Below are positions 41,997-49,974 of a stretch of DNA of 58,064 nt, one piece after another. Below the pieces are notes generated by a model, which saw only the letters and a list, made by a program, of their open reading frames with translations, made no database searches and was not told the DNA's origin. The DNA is from Heritagella_A intestinalis (GTDB lineage: Bacteria > Bacillota > Clostridia > Oscillospirales > Acutalibacteraceae), in the NCBI GenBank assembly GCA_904418995.1, contig CAJFQF010000017.1, forward strand, positions 1-58,064, written 5' to 3'. The stretch's first letter is position 1. Each line of letters starts with the position of its first letter. The position numbers and the translations under genes are program-made.

Positions 41997-43015
41997 TACG
42001 CTTCAACCTCCCTGATAAAGGCCGCCAGCAGCCGGGCGGTGTTTTCCATGTCCTCCAAATCGCAGATTTCGGCGGGGGTGTGCATATTCCGCTGGGGGAT
42101 GGACACCAGCCCGCAGGGCACGCCGCCCCGGCTGCCGTTGATGCCGTCGGCGTTGGTACCGGTGCGGCCGCCCATGACCTCCATCTGGAAGGGGATTTCC
42201 TGCTCCTTGGCCAGCCGCCGGAGGGTGTTGGTGATACCCTTGTCCAGAATAGGGGAAACCCCAATCATGGGGCCGGCAGAGAGCTTGCCGCTCTCATGGA
42301 CAGGCACGCCGGGCTGCTGGGCAAAGCTCACGTCCACCACAATGGCCATATCCGGCTCTTCCCGGAAAGCGGCGGTGCGGGCGCCCTGGCTGTCCAGTTC
42401 TTCCCGGGTGCTCAAAAGGAGGCTCACCCGGCAGTGCAGGTCCTCTCCCTGCAAAAGCTGGGCGCAGCGAATCAGCACCGCGCAGCCGGCCCGGTCGTCC
42501 AGGGCGGCGCCGGTAACCCGACTGCCCAGCAAACGGCGGGGTTCTCCGGGCACCAGCACCATGTCGCCGGGCTGCACCAGGGACCCAGCCTCTTCTTTGG
42601 AAAGGCCCACGTCCACGGCCATGTCGGTGATATCCGGCACCTTGTCCTCGCCGCCGTCGGTGAGGTGGGGCGGCAGGCAGCACACAATGCCGTTGAGGGT
42701 CTCCCGGCCATACACCACTACCCGGCTGCCGGGGAGCACCCGGCGGTCCATGCCGCCGTCCGGGGCCACCTTCAAAAAGCCCTTTTCGTCGATGGAGGTC
42801 ACCACCATGCCAATCTGGTCTAAGTGGGCGTCCAGCAAAATATGGGTCTTGGCATTGGGGTCGCCAAAGGAGGCCACCACACTGCCCAACGTATCAATCT
42901 TCACTTCCGGCAGAAAGGCCAGCTCTTTCCGGGCCACTTCCGCCGCGCCGTCCTCCCGGCCTGCAGCGCCCGGGGCGCGGCACAGCCGGAACAGCATTTC
43001 CTGCAATGCATTCAA
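41996..43015 (-). CDS. M42-family metallo-aminopeptidase (first copy)
   Basis: 339 aa, paralogue of the next gene. Motifs: DAHLDQIGMVVTSIDEKG, ALDDRAGCAVLIRCAQ, STREELDSQGARTAAF, AIVVDVSFAQQPG and RNMHTPAEICDLEDMENTA (the C-terminal His ligand). In the second copy the matching segment reads YLHSPVGMISQEDF. Two tandem copies could form hetero-oligomers or split substrates. It is the first gene of the operon; the next gene upstream is 51 bp away. Confidence 0.9.
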   Translation of the reverse strand: MNALQEMLFRLCRAPGAAGREDGAAEVARKELAFLPEVKIDTLGSVVASFGDPNAKTHILLDAHLDQIGMVVTSIDEKGFLKVAPDGGMDRRVLPGSRVVVYGRETLNGIVCCLPPHLTDGGEDKVPDITDMAVDVGLSKEEAGSLVQPGDMVLVPGEPRRLLGSRVTGAALDDRAGCAVLIRCAQLLQGEDLHCRVSLLLSTREELDSQGARTAAFREEPDMAIVVDVSFAQQPGVPVHESGKLSAGPMIGVSPILDKGITNTLRRLAKEQEIPFQMEVMGGRTGTNADGINGSRGGVPCGLVSIPQRNMHTPAEICDLEDMENTARLLAAFIREVEA

Positions 43016-43066
43016 TCTATGTCATCTCCTGTAATTGGGTATTTCTTGTATTGTAACGGATTCCTT

Positions 43067-43369
43067 CTAAAAAATAAAGCGGGGCAGTTTTGGGTATTCT
43101 TTCGGTAAATTTTTCCGGAAATTACCCTCCTGAATCTCCTTTACCCATTGGGAAGGTTTCTCTGGAAAGATATACTGGTTCAGATAGTCGATAAAGTCTG
43201 ACTGGTCGTAGCAAAGACCACCGCGGGTCCGGTACCCTGCGGCATCCGGGCTGCTGTACAGCCAGTTCTCGCAAAAATCCAGACAGTATTGTTCCAGATT
43301 TTCCGCCACCGGGTCGGGGACCTCATAAACCGCCCAGACTTGCTCTGTGCCCAAAATGACCTTTTTCAT
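43067..43369 (-). CDS. Hypothetical protein, 100 aa
   Basis: Begins MKKVILGTEQVWAVYEVPDP after GGAGGCGTC. Rich in aromatic residues (YCLDFCENWLYSSPDAAGY, FIDYLNQYIFPEKPSQW). No membrane segment, no recognised domain. The next gene upstream on the strand is dcd, 33 bp away, and the M42 genes follow 51 bp downstream, so it could be transcribed with both. Function unknown. Confidence 0.7.
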   Translation of the reverse strand: MKKVILGTEQVWAVYEVPDPVAENLEQYCLDFCENWLYSSPDAAGYRTRGGLCYDQSDFIDYLNQYIFPEKPSQWVKEIQEGNFRKNLPKEYPKLPRFIF

Positions 43370-43402
43370 GACGCCTCCTGTTTTGCCAAAGTCCCTACTG
43401 CG

Positions 43403-43942
43403 TTATCGGTGAATTTCCCGGTCCAGGAAGACCCGGGAACCGGTAGATCCCCGCTGGCCCTGATATTTTCCCCGATAGGGCGCCAGGGCGCGGCCGTCCA
43501 TTTCCGCAAACACCAGCTGTCCTACCCGCCGCCCCGCTTTCAGCTCAATCGCGCAGCGGTTGGCGTTAAACAGTTCCAGTGTAATCTCCCCCTCAAATCC
43601 CGGATCTACCCAGCCGGCATTCTGGATAAACAGACCCATCCGGCCCAGAGAACTGCGGCCCTCTACAAAGGCGGTGAGATGGTCCGGCAGGCGGATGTAT
43701 TCCATGGTGGTTGCCAGCACAAACTGCCCCGGTAAAAGGAGGTAGGTGTCGGTAGTGAGGGTTTTATAGTGAATTTCGTGGTCCAGCGTGATGATGCCCG
43801 CAGAAGAATCTTCTACGATGCTAAAGGTGTTCCCCAATCGGACGTCGACGCTGGCCGGCTGGATCTGCCGGCGTTCCAGAGGGGAGATTTCCAGAGTTCC
43901 CTCCTCCAGCAGTTTTTGGATGGTTCTGTCGGATAAAATCAT
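43403..43942 (-). CDS. dcd: dCTP deaminase
   Basis: 179 aa. It deaminates dCTP to dUTP (or, in bifunctional members, to dUMP). The nucleotide-binding loop and catalytic glutamate lie in VEGRSSLGRMGLFIQNAG, followed by WVDPGFEGEITLELFN; the N-terminal MILSDRTIQKLLEEG and IQPASVDVRLGN are typical. Length fits the trimeric enzyme. It lies 44 bp from murD on the same strand. Confidence 0.93.
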   Translation of the reverse strand: MILSDRTIQKLLEEGTLEISPLERRQIQPASVDVRLGNTFSIVEDSSAGIITLDHEIHYKTLTTDTYLLLPGQFVLATTMEYIRLPDHLTAFVEGRSSLGRMGLFIQNAGWVDPGFEGEITLELFNANRCAIELKAGRRVGQLVFAEMDGRALAPYRGKYQGQRGSTGSRVFLDREIHR

Positions 43943-43986
43943 GGGTGTCCCCCTTTTGTATGTAGTACGGTAACAACAGGGCGTTT

Positions 43987-45363
43987 TTACAGGGCCAGGA
44001 CAATCCGCTTGAAGTCGTTGCCTCTGGCTTCAAAGTCCTTGTACAAATCAAAGCTGGCGCTGGCCGGGGAAAGGGACACAATGTCCCCCGCGCTGGCGTG
44101 CTGCCGGGCCAGAGACACCGCCTCTTCCATGGAGGAAGCGTGGAGAATTTCTGGACAGCCCTCCCGGTAGCCCGGAGCCGCCTTCACTGCCGCTTCGATT
44201 TTCGGCCCGGTGGCCCCCAGCAGCACCAGCGTCTTGACCTTTTCCACCACTGCGGGACCCATGGGGTCATAGGGGATGTGCTTGTCATAGCCGCCGGCAA
44301 TGAGGATGATCTTCTGGGGGAACAGGGACAGCATTCCCTTGATGGTGCGGGTGGGGCTGGAAGCGATGGAGTCGTTGTAATAGGAGACCCCGTCCAGCAC
44401 CCGGACCAGCTCCGCCCGGTGGGCCACCCCGGGGAAGGTGGCCGCTACCTGCCGGATGGTCTCCGGGGAGACCTCCCCCCACACGGCGGAAATGGCCGCC
44501 AGGTAATTCTCCACGTTGTGAAGGCCCGGGATGCGGATTTCCTTGGCGTTCATCACAAAGGTATCCCCCATGTAAATATCGCCCTTTTCATCCACCCAAG
44601 CGCCGTTGGTCTTTTCCCGGCGGCTGAAGGCCAGGGCTTGTCCCCGGGCCTCGGGGATAAAGGACCGGGTGATGTCGTTGTCCGCGTTAAACACGGCCCG
44701 GCCAAAGGCGTTCTGATGGAGGAACACGTTCTTTTTGGCCTGGACATATTCGTCCATGTCCTTGTGGATGTCCAGATGGTTGGGGGAGACATTGGTCACC
44801 ACCGCCACATCCGGGCTTTGCCGCATGGAGATGAGCTGGAAGCTGGAAAGCTCCGCCACCGCCGCGTCCTCCGGCCGGATGGATTCCAGCTGGGGGAACA
44901 AGGGCGCGCCGATGTTGCCTCCCAGATGGACGGTTTTCCCGGCAGCTTTCAGCAGCTCGGCAATCACCGTGGTGGTGGTGGTTTTGCCGTCGCTGCCGGT
45001 GACGCCATAGAGCTTGCAGGGACAGAACGCAAAGAACAGCTCCATTTCACTGGTGACGGCGGAACCTCTGGCCCGGGCTTCTTCCAGCTCCGGCAGGGTG
45101 AACTTCATGCCCGGGGTCCGCAGGATGATTTCTTCCGTCAGGCCGTCCAGATAGTGCTCTCCCAGAATCAGCCGGGCCCCCAGAGATTCCAATTCCGCTG
45201 CGGTTTCTCCCAGGGTTTCCCGGTCCCGCTTATCCCGGACGGTGACCTGCGCCCCTTTTTCGCAAAAAATACGGATCATTTCCCGATGGCTGCGGCCGAT
45301 GCCGCAGAAAGCCACGGTCTTCCCCTTCAGGCTTTGATAAAATCGTTCCAAACGGCTCTCCAT
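43987..45363 (-). CDS. murD: UDP-N-acetylmuramoyl-L-alanine--D-glutamate ligase
   Basis: 458 aa. Adds D-glutamate to UDP-MurNAc-L-Ala in peptidoglycan synthesis. ATP-binding GVTGSDGKTTTTTVIAELL, central SPNHLDIHKDMDEYVQAKKN, HNVENYLAAISAVWGE and YYNDSIASSPTRTIKGML are Mur-ligase landmarks. The short N-terminal Rossmann part (VAFCGIGRSHREM) identifies MurD. It stands apart from a dcw cluster, followed by dcd. The upstream gap 45364-45600 holds a terminator and the promoter of the opposite lysozyme gene. Confidence 0.93.
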   Translation of the reverse strand: MESRLERFYQSLKGKTVAFCGIGRSHREMIRIFCEKGAQVTVRDKRDRETLGETAAELESLGARLILGEHYLDGLTEEIILRTPGMKFTLPELEEARARGSAVTSEMELFFAFCPCKLYGVTGSDGKTTTTTVIAELLKAAGKTVHLGGNIGAPLFPQLESIRPEDAAVAELSSFQLISMRQSPDVAVVTNVSPNHLDIHKDMDEYVQAKKNVFLHQNAFGRAVFNADNDITRSFIPEARGQALAFSRREKTNGAWVDEKGDIYMGDTFVMNAKEIRIPGLHNVENYLAAISAVWGEVSPETIRQVAATFPGVAHRAELVRVLDGVSYYNDSIASSPTRTIKGMLSLFPQKIILIAGGYDKHIPYDPMGPAVVEKVKTLVLLGATGPKIEAAVKAAPGYREGCPEILHASSMEEAVSLARQHASAGDIVSLSPASASFDLYKDFEARGNDFKRIVLAL

Positions 45364-45502
45364 CCCGTTTCACTGCCTTTCTGCAATTTTATGATACGGC
45401 CCGCCGATACCAGGCGGCATCCGGTTCGTTTCGCGTCTTTTATCTTACCACAAAACCCGATAGTAGTCCAATCCTGGGGCCGTTTTCTTACAAACAAATT
45501 TG

Positions 45503-45542
45503 CGGCCGCTCCCCTTCCTGCAAAAGGAGGGGAGCGCCTTTT
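45503..45542 (+). terminator. Terminator-like hairpin upstream of the lysozyme gene
   Basis: CGCTCCCC pairs with GGGGAGCG around a TCC/GGA inner stem, then CCTTTTCCC. An extended -10 TGGTATATT (45552-45560) follows, likely driving the lysis cassette. Confidence 0.55.
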
Positions 45543-45603
45543 CCCGGGGAATGGTATATTGCATAAGGTTTTATTTTTAATTTATAAGGAAAGGGTGAAG
45601 AAA

Positions 45604-46694
45604 ATGGCTGACACAGAAATCAAGGGAATCGACGTCTCCACTTTTCAAAAGTCGGTGGACTGGCAGCAGGTAAAAGCCGACGGTGTACGGTTTACCATTC
45701 TCCGGGCGGGCTTTGGGGATGGATGTTCGAGAGCCACATGAAAGGCGCCCTGGACGCCGGCCTGGATGTGGGCATTTACTGGTTCCTCTATTCTCTTTCC
45801 GCAGAAGAGGCACGGCAGGAGGCCCGCAAGTGCCTGAAACTCCTGGAGCCCTATAAGGGCAAAATCAATTACCCCATTTATGCGGACTACGAATACGACA
45901 GCGACCGCTACGCCCAGGAGCAGGGGGTAGCAGTAACCAAAGCCTTCCGCACCGACTGCATCACCGCTTTTTGCGACGAGGTGGAGAAGGCCGGCTGGTA
46001 TGCGGGCTGGTACGCCAACCTGGACTATATCCGCAATAAAGTGGATATGACCCGCCTCAAGCGCTATGACCTGTGGCTGGCAGACTACACCGGCGGCCCG
46101 GATTACGACTGTGGGATGCAGCAGTATACCAGCTCCGGCCAGGTGAGCGGCATCACCGGCGGCGTGGACTGCAACACCGCGTTTCAGGACTATCCCACCC
46201 GCATCCGGGACAAGGGCTGCAACTTCCTGGCACCGGAGGTTCCGGTGGAGGGCAACCCACAAACGCCGACCGCCATCCAGGCCGTCTACCGGGTGCGCAC
46301 TACCAAGGGCAGCTGGCTTCCCGAAGTCACCGGCCTGGAAGACTACGCCGGCCTTCCCGGCTGCGCCATCACGGACGTGGCCATTAAGGTCTATTTCGGA
46401 CGCGTCAAATACCGGGCCCATGTACGGGGCAGCGGCTGGCTCTCCTGGATTACCGGCTATGACTTGAACGACGCTTACGGTTACGCCGGCAACGGCAAGC
46501 CCATTGACGCTATCCAGGTGTACTACTACACCCCCGAGGGCATCCGTCCTTACCGCAAAGCCAAATACCGGGTCAGCCCCCTGAACGGCAGCTATTGGCC
46601 CTGGCAGTACGACACGGAAACCACCAGCGGCCAGGATGGCTATGCCGGCAGCTTTGGGCGGCAGATCGACCGCTTTCAGCTGGAAATCGAATAA
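45604..46694 (+). pseudogene. GH25 lysozyme (endolysin) broken by a frameshift/deletion
   Basis: The first 42 codons (MADTEIKGIDVSTFQKSVDW ... ILRAGFGD) start a GH25 domain and run into a stop at 45741. The rest continues in another frame (FESHMKGALDAGLDVGIYWF; INYPIYADYEYDSDRY with the catalytic acids) to 46694. Compared with GH25 relatives, about 8 residues between GFG and MFESH are missing, so a small deletion that is not a multiple of three explains the break; an assembly error is the alternative. The C-terminus has Trp-containing repeats (VKYRAHVRGSGWLSWITGY) of the clostridial hydrophobic-W type, which bind the wall. A small phage protein and a holin follow: a phage-type lysis cassette that has lost its enzyme. 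Confidence 0.75.
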
Positions 46695-46707
46695 GAGGTG
46701 AAGCCAT

Positions 46708-47004
46708 GTGGGATGGATAGAAGAACTTGCAACCCTGTGCGGATACCTCTCGGTCATCGCCACTCTCTGCGCCGCCATCTACCGGTTTTCCCGACGGTTG
46801 GAGCGCATGGAGCGCCACCAGCACAACGACTATCTCTGTATGCTCCGGCTGATGATTCTTTCCGAGGAGCTCCCCGTGGAAGAGCGGCTGAAAGCCGGAG
46901 AGGAGTACGTCCGGGAAGGGGGAAACGGGGCGATCAAGGCCCGCTATCAGTTGATGTTGGAAGAATATCAGGAAGGAATTGGAGGGAATGAACATGAAAA
47001 TTAA
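46708..47004 (+). CDS. Small phage-cassette membrane protein, possibly frameshifted at its start
   Basis: 98 aa from GTG 46708. One N-terminal membrane helix (LATLCGYLSVIATLCAAIYRF) then a charged helical part (RRLERMERHQHNDYLCMLRL; EERLKAGEEYVREGGNG) as in the small protein between endolysin and holin genes of Clostridial phages. A better start, ATG 46706 with GAGGTG upstream, gives MWDG and a stop; adding one base after ATGTGGGA would restore MW(D/E)WIEEL, the pattern I expect for this family. So the gene may carry a one-base deletion, like the preceding lysozyme. It overlaps the holin gene. Confidence 0.55.
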   Translation: MGWIEELATLCGYLSVIATLCAAIYRFSRRLERMERHQHNDYLCMLRLMILSEELPVEERLKAGEEYVREGGNGAIKARYQLMLEEYQEGIGGNEHEN

Positions 47005-47251
47005 CTGGCAGGTCCGCCTGAAAAACAAATCCTTTTGGCTGGCCCTGATTCCCGCCCTGCTGCTGCTCGTCCAGCAGGTCTGCGCCATGTTCGGCCTGAC
47101 ATTGGATTTGGCGCCCATCCAGGAGCAGCTGTTGGGCATCGTAGGCACAGTGTTTGGACTGCTGGCCTTGTTCGGCATTGTCAACGACCCCACCACCGCC
47201 GGCAGCTCTGACAGCCGCCAGGCCCTGGGATACACCGAACCCAAATCATAA
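46994..47251 (+). CDS. Phage holin, phi LC3 family
   Basis: 85 aa from ATG 46994 (GGAGGG seven bases upstream). Two membrane helices (FWLALIPALLLLVQQVCAMFG; IVGTVFGLLALFGIVNDP) and the conserved opening INWQVRLKNKSFW and end VNDPTTAGSSDSRQALGY match the phi LC3 holin family. It would make holes in the membrane to release an endolysin. It is intact, whereas the endolysin gene upstream is broken. Confidence 0.88.
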   Translation: MKINWQVRLKNKSFWLALIPALLLLVQQVCAMFGLTLDLAPIQEQLLGIVGTVFGLLALFGIVNDPTTAGSSDSRQALGYTEPKS

Positions 47252-47370
47252 TGCACAGAAAGCCCCCGCCTGTCCCATTCCCTGGGCCCGGCAGGGGCAC
47301 TTTCATTTTTTAATTCCCATGTCCTGATAATCCGGGCGGAGCACAACTTTCCGGCCCAGTCTTTTGGCTA

Positions 47371-47550
47371 TCACAAGGGATCCGCCTTACTACAGGCCCA
47401 CCAGTAGCACACGTCCCAGCTCTTGGCCGCCTGGAACGCCGCTTCCTCTGACGGGAAGGTGGTCATCCCCTCATACTCAATGCGCACGGGGTAGCCGTTA
47501 TCCAAAAAAGCGTTCTTTCTCCGGAAATACCGGATGGCCTTTTCCTTCAC
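47371..47550 (-). CDS. Small hypothetical protein, 59 aa
   Basis: GTG 47550 is preceded by AAGGAGG at ten bases. Reads KEKAIRYFRRKNAFLDNG ... EYEGMTTFPSEEAAFQAAKS ... DVCYWWACSK. The EGMTTFPSEEAAFQAAKSWD segment looks like a small mixed alpha/beta domain. Function unknown. Confidence 0.5.
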   Translation of the reverse strand: MKEKAIRYFRRKNAFLDNGYPVRIEYEGMTTFPSEEAAFQAAKSWDVCYWWACSKADPL

Positions 47551-47639
47551 AAGATCACTTCCTCCTTGCAAAAGCCCTCGCCTTTGCCGATGATCTGTGC
47601 AGAGGCGAGGACGCCGTATAAAACATTCTATACTCCCAT

Positions 47640-48157
47640 TTAATCCATCGCCCAGGGGTAAAGATCTTCTCCCAGCAAATATCGATTTACTATAGTTGCG
47701 CCATGGGTTTCCAAATAAGTCTCAATTGTTTGATACTCCGCATAGTCATCTTCCGGGTTATTTCCCCCTTCCATCGGGCTCTCATAAATCATCTCTTCGA
47801 CAATCCGATCTCCCTGCAAAGAAATCTGTGACAAACTGAAATATCCCATTTGACCTCTCTGGCGATATACCTCTCCCTTTTCCCCTACATACAGCGTAGA
47901 ATGGCTCAATTCCATCTGAAAAATACGCTCCGCACTGTTACCCTTTATGGTATAAATGTCTGCGGCATACTGTAGCTTCCAACGAATAAACCTCTACACC
48001 CAATTCATAAACCCCATTGGAATCCATATCCAACAGGAAATATACAATTTGTATGGGATCGCCTCATAGCCCTGTAGAACAGATTCATACAGGGTGTAAT
48101 CCACAGACGAGGTTTCCTCTGGCTCGGTTTCTCCGGCATCCGAGGAACTTCTGTGGT
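47640..48157 (-). pseudogene. Degraded lipoprotein-like gene
   Basis: An open 91-codon frame (MELSHSTLYVGEKGEVYRQR ... LLGEDLYPWAMD) continues upstream in other frames: AADIYTIKGNSAERIFQ, then IVYFLLDMDSNGVYELGVEV, then SSDAGETEPEETSSVDYTLY and ESVLQGYEAIP. At least two frameshifts therefore interrupt one protein with an acidic linker and a beta-rich domain. It is probably a secreted or lipid-anchored host protein, now inactive. Its 5' end is missing next to the CRISPR array. Confidence 0.55.
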
Positions 48158-48278
48158 ATTTTCTATCTGGGATTCATATGAAGTTATTTCGGTTGAGAAA
48201 GGCTGGTATCGAATTACAGACGACTCTGGGGAAGATTATCTGTACCTACCAGAGAAATTCGAAGTTATCGAGGGATAG
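48150..48278 (+). pseudogene. C-terminal fragment of an SH3-like domain gene
   Basis: On the plus strand a short frame reads SIWDSYEVISVEKGWYRITD and DSGEDYLYLPEKFEVIEG before TAG 48276. It has no start and overlaps the degraded minus-strand gene by a few bases, so it is the tail of a truncated gene. Confidence 0.4.
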
Positions 48279-48315
48279 ACCATTCTTTTAGAGGAGATGG
48301 CTTTTTCATGCCTAA

Positions 48316-49430
48316 TTTATAATCCACACCCTCCGTGTGGAGGGTGACGGGCCTCCGTGAGGCCGTGAGCGCCCACAGCTGGCGATTTCTATCCACACCC
48401 TCCGTGTGGAGGGTGACGCGTATTTGTTGCACTATCTATTGTTGCCTGTGTTATTTCTATCCACACCCTCCGTGTGGAGGGTGACGCGCTCACAGCTGGC
48501 GCAAGGGTTACGCTGTGGCCATTTCTATCCACACCCTCCGTGTGGAGGGTGACGGCAGCTAGTGCGGCAGCGTGTCAGCGTTAAGGAGGCATTTCTATCC
48601 ACACCCTCCGTGTGGAGGGTGACCTTTCTCACGGCGGTTGTGTCAATCCAGTTTACCATTTCTATCCACACCCTCCGTGTGGAGGGTGACGGTGACGAAT
48701 CTACCCAAAAATACAGAGGCCTAGATTTCTATCCACACCCTCCGTGTGGAGGGTGACGTCCGGCAGGCCAACGGGGAAGGGAAAAGGAGGGGATTTCTAT
48801 CCACACCCTCCGTGTGGAGGGTGACGCATTCGAGGCGTTCTGTAAAGCTCACTTCGATATTTCTATCCACACCCTCCGTGTGGAGGGTGACCCTACTGCC
48901 CCTTGTGCTATGCTTCCGTCGTGTGGCGATTTCTATCCACACCCTCCGTGTGGAGGGTGACGATCAGCAGGTCACTGTCATCGGAAGTATTGAAATTTCT
49001 ATCCACACCCTCCGTGTGGAGGGTGACTGGTGTATCGGTGGATTATCTTCTTGGGAACGAATTTCTATCCACACCCTCCGTGTGGAGGGTGACCCGCTCA
49101 AAAGAGTGTGTTGATAAAATTTATAAGATTTCTATCCACACCCTCCGTGTGGAGGGTGACGGCAAAGGCCAGCAGTATTTTATCGGGAAGTTTTTATTTC
49201 TATCCACACCCTCCGTGTGGAGGGTGACCCCCTTACGGGATAATATTACCATGAATCAGGCAATTTCTATCCACACCCTCCGTGTGGAGGGTGACTGGGC
49301 GTGCTGTTCCGGAACCGGGAATGGGAGATATTTCTATCCACACCCTCCGTGTGGAGGGTGACTGGAACGATGAGGAACTGGTGGCCTGGCGGGGAGCATT
49401 TCTATCCACACCCTCCGTGTGGAGGGTGAC
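48316..49430 (-). CRISPR. Type I-C CRISPR array, 17 repeats and 16 spacers
   Basis: Repeat of 33 bp, read on the minus strand: GT, an 8-bp stem CACCCTCC/GGAGGGTG around ACAC, and the 11-nt tail TGGATAGAAAT. Repeats end on the plus strand at 48348, 48417, 48485, 48553, 48623, 48690, 48757, 48825, 48891, 48961, 49027, 49093, 49160, 49228, 49295, 49362 and 49430. Spacers are 33-37 bp. All repeats are identical except the leftmost, whose handle side has decayed (TTTATAAT in place of ATTTCTAT), marking the leader-distal end. Leader and newest spacers lie at the right, next to cas2, so transcription runs leftward. Spacers 1 (48349-48384) and 3 (48486-48520) share a 15/16-base core. Confidence 0.98.
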
Positions 49431-49645
49431 AGCAAAAAGCAACAAAATTGCGTTGCAATTTGTATCAAAATAGCGATTGTAAAATCGGTACTATACAAAA
49501 AGTCTTTTTAAACCTGTAGATTCTTCCAAATTACACGCTGACATTTACAGGATTCGCCATGGTTTTCCGGTGCGAACCTCCCCAGCAGAACCAGAACACT
49601 TCACGTTCGCACCTGCACTTTCCGAGAAGAAACCTGTCAAACTTC
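49431..49645 (-). promoter_or_regulatory. CRISPR leader
   Basis: A/T-rich stretch between cas2 and the first repeat. It has two inverted repeats: AAATTGC-GTT-GCAATTT at 49445-49461, close to the first repeat, and GGTGCGAAC (49569-49577)/GTTCGCACC (49605-49613) near cas2. -10-like TATAGT and TACAAT occur on the minus strand. The inverted repeats are candidates for integration or folding sites. Confidence 0.75.
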
Positions 49646-49936
49646 CTATAACAGCAACACATCGTCCTGCGCCCACTGGGGACTGCGTCCAACATGCTCC
49701 ACTTTGGTCTGATAGTGGTTCCCTAAACGGTAAAACCGCAGGCTGTCGGTCTCCGGGTCAATTAGTTGAATCAACTGGGCCTTAAACACCGCATATTGTG
49801 CGGCGTCCAGTAAGCACTCAAACACGGAGTTCTGTACCCGCTGCCCATAATCGACGCACCATTTGGCCACCTTGCGCAACCGTTTTCGGCCGGCAGCTGT
49901 CTCTGTGTTTACGTCATACGTCACCAGTACCAGCAT
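49646..49936 (-). CDS. cas2: CRISPR-associated endonuclease Cas2
   Basis: 96 aa with the Cas2 ferredoxin-like fold start MLVLVTYDVNTETAAGRKRL and QRVQNSVFECLLDAAQY. It forms the spacer-integration complex with Cas1. GGAGGC ribosome site; 38 bp after cas1. Last cas gene before the leader. Confidence 0.96.
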   Translation of the reverse strand: MLVLVTYDVNTETAAGRKRLRKVAKWCVDYGQRVQNSVFECLLDAAQYAVFKAQLIQLIDPETDSLRFYRLGNHYQTKVEHVGRSPQWAQDDVLLL

Positions 49937-49974
49937 TGACTCTGCCTCCCATACAATTTTTTGTCCCCTTTCCG

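Noticed and set aside
48562..49473. Open frames across the CRISPR array with repeating STPSVWRVT or IHTLRVEGD
   Set aside because: They are translations of the repeats, not proteins.
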